IMG/VR virus record: IMGVR_UViG_3300047552_002039
Coordinates: 1 to 22,556 of that record
From: a virus
Reading direction: 5' to 3' (one strand)
DNA length: 22,556 nt
Position numbers and translations under genes: made by a program. Under the pieces are notes generated by a model. That model worked only from the letters and a program-made list of their open reading frames with translations. It ran no database searches and was not told the origin of the DNA. Shown one piece after another: positions 20,700 to 22,556 of the stretch; the first letter of the stretch is position 1, and every line of letters begins with the position of its first letter.

Positions 20700-21161
20700 A
20701 TGGCAGCAACAGACGGCGTACACAAAGGCGACCTTTATAGGATTGTTTTGAGCGATGGCACTAGCGAAATGGTAGGATGTATTACTACCCTATCTTGGAA
20801 CGCTACAATGGATAGCACAGAGGTTCCGGCTTGCCGAGGCGCGGCTGCTGAAACGGGCGGATGGAAAAAGTTTATCCCCGGGGACAAAAGTATGACTATC
20901 TCGGCGGAGGGGCAGGTGCTTATGGCTGAAGATTGGACTCCCCATCGCTTTTTTGGCGCAATGGATAACGAAACGGAGCTAGCGTTTATACTTGAGCCTG
21001 TAGGCCCTGCGCCTACTTACACGCCAATTGTAGGCGGCCAACGCTTGCAAGGCGATTGCTGGCTCACTTCGCTCGACGTGCAATATCCAAACAACGAGGT
21101 CGTAACGTATAGTTTGGAACTTACCGTAAACGGCAAGCCGACTAGCTCGATCATTGTTTAG
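20700..21161 (+). CDS. Major tail (tube) protein
   Basis: This 153-residue beta-rich protein has the size and order expected for a phage tail tube protein of the TP901-1-like type, with GDLYRIVLSDGTSEMVGCIT and TEVPACRGAAAE near the start, SMTISAEGQVLM in the middle and VTYSLELTVNGKP at the end. It would stack in hexameric rings around the tape measure protein. A strong terminator follows, and the tail chaperone genes come next, the standard order. Confidence 0.85.
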   Translation: MAATDGVHKGDLYRIVLSDGTSEMVGCITTLSWNATMDSTEVPACRGAAAETGGWKKFIPGDKSMTISAEGQVLMAEDWTPHRFFGAMDNETELAFILEPVGPAPTYTPIVGGQRLQGDCWLTSLDVQYPNNEVVTYSLELTVNGKPTSSIIV

Positions 21162-21184
21162 TTTAGTTTCATTCTTTCACCCGC

Positions 21185-21213
21185 AAAAAAGGCCCGCCAA
21201 AACGGGCTTTTTT
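21185..21213 (+). terminator. Terminator after the tail tube gene
   Basis: AAAAAGGCCCG (21186-21196) pairs with CGGGCTTTTTT (21203-21213), with one G-T wobble and a 6-base loop. The -7 box at 21218 starts four bases after its T-run. Confidence 0.85.
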
Positions 21214-21217
21214 ATTT

Positions 21218-21225
21218 TACCTTTG
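21218..21225 (+). promoter_or_regulatory. Candidate promoter for the tail chaperone unit
   Basis: TACCTTTG equals the -7 box at 4603-4610, and the next bases, TAGGA, resemble the TAGCA after the other boxes. The -33 position falls in the terminator stem and lacks TTTG. The start codon lies 26 bases downstream. Confidence 0.55.
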
Positions 21226-21250
21226 TAGGAACAAAACAAAAAAGAATGTT

Positions 21251-21586
21251 ATGGTACACACTGTAAAAACAGCAAACGGCGAGCTTGTAAACTTTCAGTT
21301 CACAGTTCCCAAAATGTTTTTGGCCCTGAAAAATTGCGGCCTTGAGCTATCAGACCTCGGCGATCAAAATTCAATTATGGCGTTTGTATTTGAATACATT
21401 ACTCAAGCCTTGCCACAAAACCTCCCGGGCCGTGCTGACTTTATAGAAACGTTAACGGAGGCGCAACTGCAAACCGTTATTGAAGTGGCTCAAAAAAGCA
21501 TAGCTAACAAAACCGATTTTTTTTCGCGGATAGCAGGGGCTGGGGCGGCTCAGGCTACACAACCGGAGGCCCAAAACAGCAAATAA
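21251..21586 (+). CDS. Tail assembly chaperone, G-type short form
   Basis: This 111-residue protein sits between the tail tube and tape measure genes, the place of lambda gpG-like chaperones that hold the tape measure protein during tail assembly. It has a strand-rich start (FQFTVPKMFLALK), a helical core (DLGDQNSIMAFVFEYI, LTEAQLQTVIEVAQ) and an Ala-rich tail (GAGAAQATQPEAQNSK). The run of eight T at 21517-21524 near codons 89-91 allows a -1 shift to the GT form described separately. Confidence 0.8.
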   Translation: MVHTVKTANGELVNFQFTVPKMFLALKNCGLELSDLGDQNSIMAFVFEYITQALPQNLPGRADFIETLTEAQLQTVIEVAQKSIANKTDFFSRIAGAGAAQATQPEAQNSK

Positions 21587-21891
21587 CAAACGCCTATTTA
21601 GAAGAGGATTTAGAAGCGTGGGCAATAGGGAAATTAGGGCTTTTGCGAGAGCAATACGAGGCTATGTCTTACGCTGATTTAACGCTTAAAATAAGTGCGT
21701 ATTTGCTCGAGCAAAGCAAGCAATGGGAGCAAACAAGGTACTTAGCAAGTATCATTGTAAACGTAAACAGGCCCGCAAAAAAGGCCGCGATTGCACCTGA
21801 AAAACTTATGAAATTGCCGACAGATCCAAAGCCAAAAAGCATATCAAACACAATAGCCGATATGTTCGCATTTATCAATAAATTTGAGTGA
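21251..21891 (+). CDS. Tail assembly chaperone GT, -1 frameshift product
   Basis: If ribosomes slip back one base on T TTT TTT (21517-21523), reading continues from 21523 without a stop to TGA 21889-21891. The result is a fusion of about 213 residues: 91 from G and 122 from the -1 frame. The joined part reads FADSRGWGG, GYTTGGPKQQ, then AYLEEDLEAWAIGKLG, LLREQYEAMSYADLTLKI and a long helical end, coherent protein all along. The YADLT region recalls T domains of other phage chaperones. The only ATG in this frame (21643) would start mid-helix, which supports fusion rather than a separate gene. Confidence 0.8.
21517..21523 (+). other. Slippery heptamer T TTT TTT
   Basis: In the G reading frame the codons are GAT TTT TTT TCG, so both P- and A-site tRNAs re-pair fully after a -1 slip. 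This fits the X XXY YYZ rule. The downstream 40 bases are GC-rich, but I did not establish a definite stimulating hairpin or pseudoknot. Confidence 0.78.
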
Positions 21892-21925
21892 AAATCACAC
21901 GTTTGAATTTATAGGGAAAACGGTT

Positions 21926-21954
21926 AAGGGCGGTCGCAATGTGGCCGCCTTTTT
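21926..21954 (+). terminator. Terminator before the tape measure gene
   Basis: GGCGGTC (21929-21935) pairs with GGCCGCC (21943-21949), with one G-T wobble and a 7-base loop, extended by A-T pairs (21926-21927 with 21951-21952), and is followed by a run of five T. Confidence 0.7.
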
Positions 21955-21957
21955 CGT

Positions 21958-21965
21958 TAAATTTG
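21958..21965 (+). promoter_or_regulatory. Candidate -7 box before the tape measure gene
   Basis: TAAATTTG matches TAnnTTTG and lies 22 bases before ATG 21988, directly after a terminator. No -33 TTTG is present at the expected distance, so the assignment is tentative. Confidence 0.4.
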
Positions 21966-21987
21966 ATGTATATAAACAGGTAGCAAA

Positions 21988-22556
21988 ATGGAGTTTGCAA
22001 ATAGCATAGTAGTATATCTAAAAGCCGATAACTCGGACTTGCAAAAGCGGCTGAACGAATCCGCCCAAATTTTGCAGCAACACGGCAAAAAGATACAGGA
22101 TATAGGCGAAAAAATGAGCCAACAAATAAGCGCGCCTATTGCTGTTTTTGGTGCGCTTACTTTGCGAACGGCGGGCAACTTCGAGGCCGCAATGAATACG
22201 GTTCAAGCCTTATCTGGGGCTACCGCTAAGGAGATGGAGGTATTAACGGCTAAGGCAAAAGAGCTAGGCCGTACAACTCAATTCAGCGCAACCGAGGCGG
22301 CGCAGGGGATTGAAACGCTGTTAAAAAACGGCCTGAATACGCAGCAGGTAATGAACGGCGCGTTAGATGCTACTTTGGGACTTGCTGCCGCTACAAAAAC
22401 AAGCCTAGCCAACGCTGCGGATATTGCTACCGATGCGATGTTGCAATTCAATTTACAAGCTACCGACTTGAATAAGGTAGTCGACCAAATTGCAGGCGTA
22501 ACAATTGCCTCAAAATTTGGAATAGACGATGTGCGCTTAGCACTTGCAAACGCGGG
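21988..22556 (+). CDS. Tape measure protein, N-terminal part (cut by window end)
   Basis: The ORF begins at ATG 21988 and stays open to the window end (189 full codons). The product starts with a strand-like ANSIVVYLKADNSDLQKRL, then a helical part and the tape-measure hallmark GNFEAAMNTVQALSGAT, AKELGRTTQFSATEAAQGIE and DIATDAMLQFNL. This is the conserved N-terminal domain of tape measure proteins that set tail length and help inject DNA. The full protein is likely several times longer. Confidence 0.93.
   Translation, partial: MEFANSIVVYLKADNSDLQKRLNESAQILQQHGKKIQDIGEKMSQQISAPIAVFGALTLRTAGNFEAAMNTVQALSGATAKEMEVLTAKAKELGRTTQFSATEAAQGIETLLKNGLNTQQVMNGALDATLGLAAATKTSLANAADIATDAMLQFNLQATDLNKVVDQIAGVTIASKFGIDDVRLALANA

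Noticed and set aside
1-22556. tRNA genes, integrase, repressor or attachment sites
   Set aside because: I looked for cloverleaf patterns, recombinase motifs and terminal repeats and saw none; this is a reading by eye and could miss a diverged one.

Overview
This window looks like the early-to-middle part of a tailed double-stranded DNA phage or prophage (Caudoviricetes, HK97-type capsid, probably a siphovirus) whose host is in the phylum Bacteroidota. The host call rests on promoters of the Bacteroidota form (TTTG, about 20 bases, TAnnTTTG) at 127-158 and 4579-4610, further TAnnTTTG boxes at transcription-unit starts, and start codons that mostly lack a Shine-Dalgarno sequence. Genes are tightly packed, often with TAATG or ATGA overlaps. 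No integrase, repressor, tRNA or CRISPR array was seen, so lytic and prophage states cannot be told apart.

Left part (1-12250, plus strand): DNA metabolism and replication. After a terminator and a strong promoter come a small Cys-motif protein, a protein of unknown function, a RecE-like PD-(D/E)XK nuclease, small ORFs including a nested 42-residue membrane protein, a structured RNA or attenuator, and an HNH endonuclease. Next is a winged-helix replication initiator that carries six 21-23 bp iterons and an AT-rich stretch inside its coding region, an arrangement like lambda O and its origin. A DnaC-type AAA+ helicase loader follows after two small genes. The rest of this arm holds a small lipoprotein, several unknowns, a possible paralogue pair, a GIY-YIG endonuclease coupled to a multi-HTH protein, a D12-class adenine methylase and thymidylate synthase.

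Middle (12247-13126, minus strand): two genes in opposite orientation, a membrane-anchored coiled-coil protein (holin-like) and a DUF1353-like protein, which may be a lysis-associated module.

Right part (13172-22556, plus strand): the usual head-to-tail order of small terminase candidate, large terminase, portal, SPP1 gp7-like head protein, prohead protease, HK97 major capsid, terminator, head-tail connector and adaptor proteins, tail completion and terminator proteins, a beta-rich protein, tail tube, and tail assembly chaperone G with a -1 frameshifted GT form at a T-run. The tape measure gene runs off the end.

The strongest unusual signals are the iteron array inside the initiator gene, which is read in all three frames, and the 2900-3009 RNA with two mutually exclusive folds.
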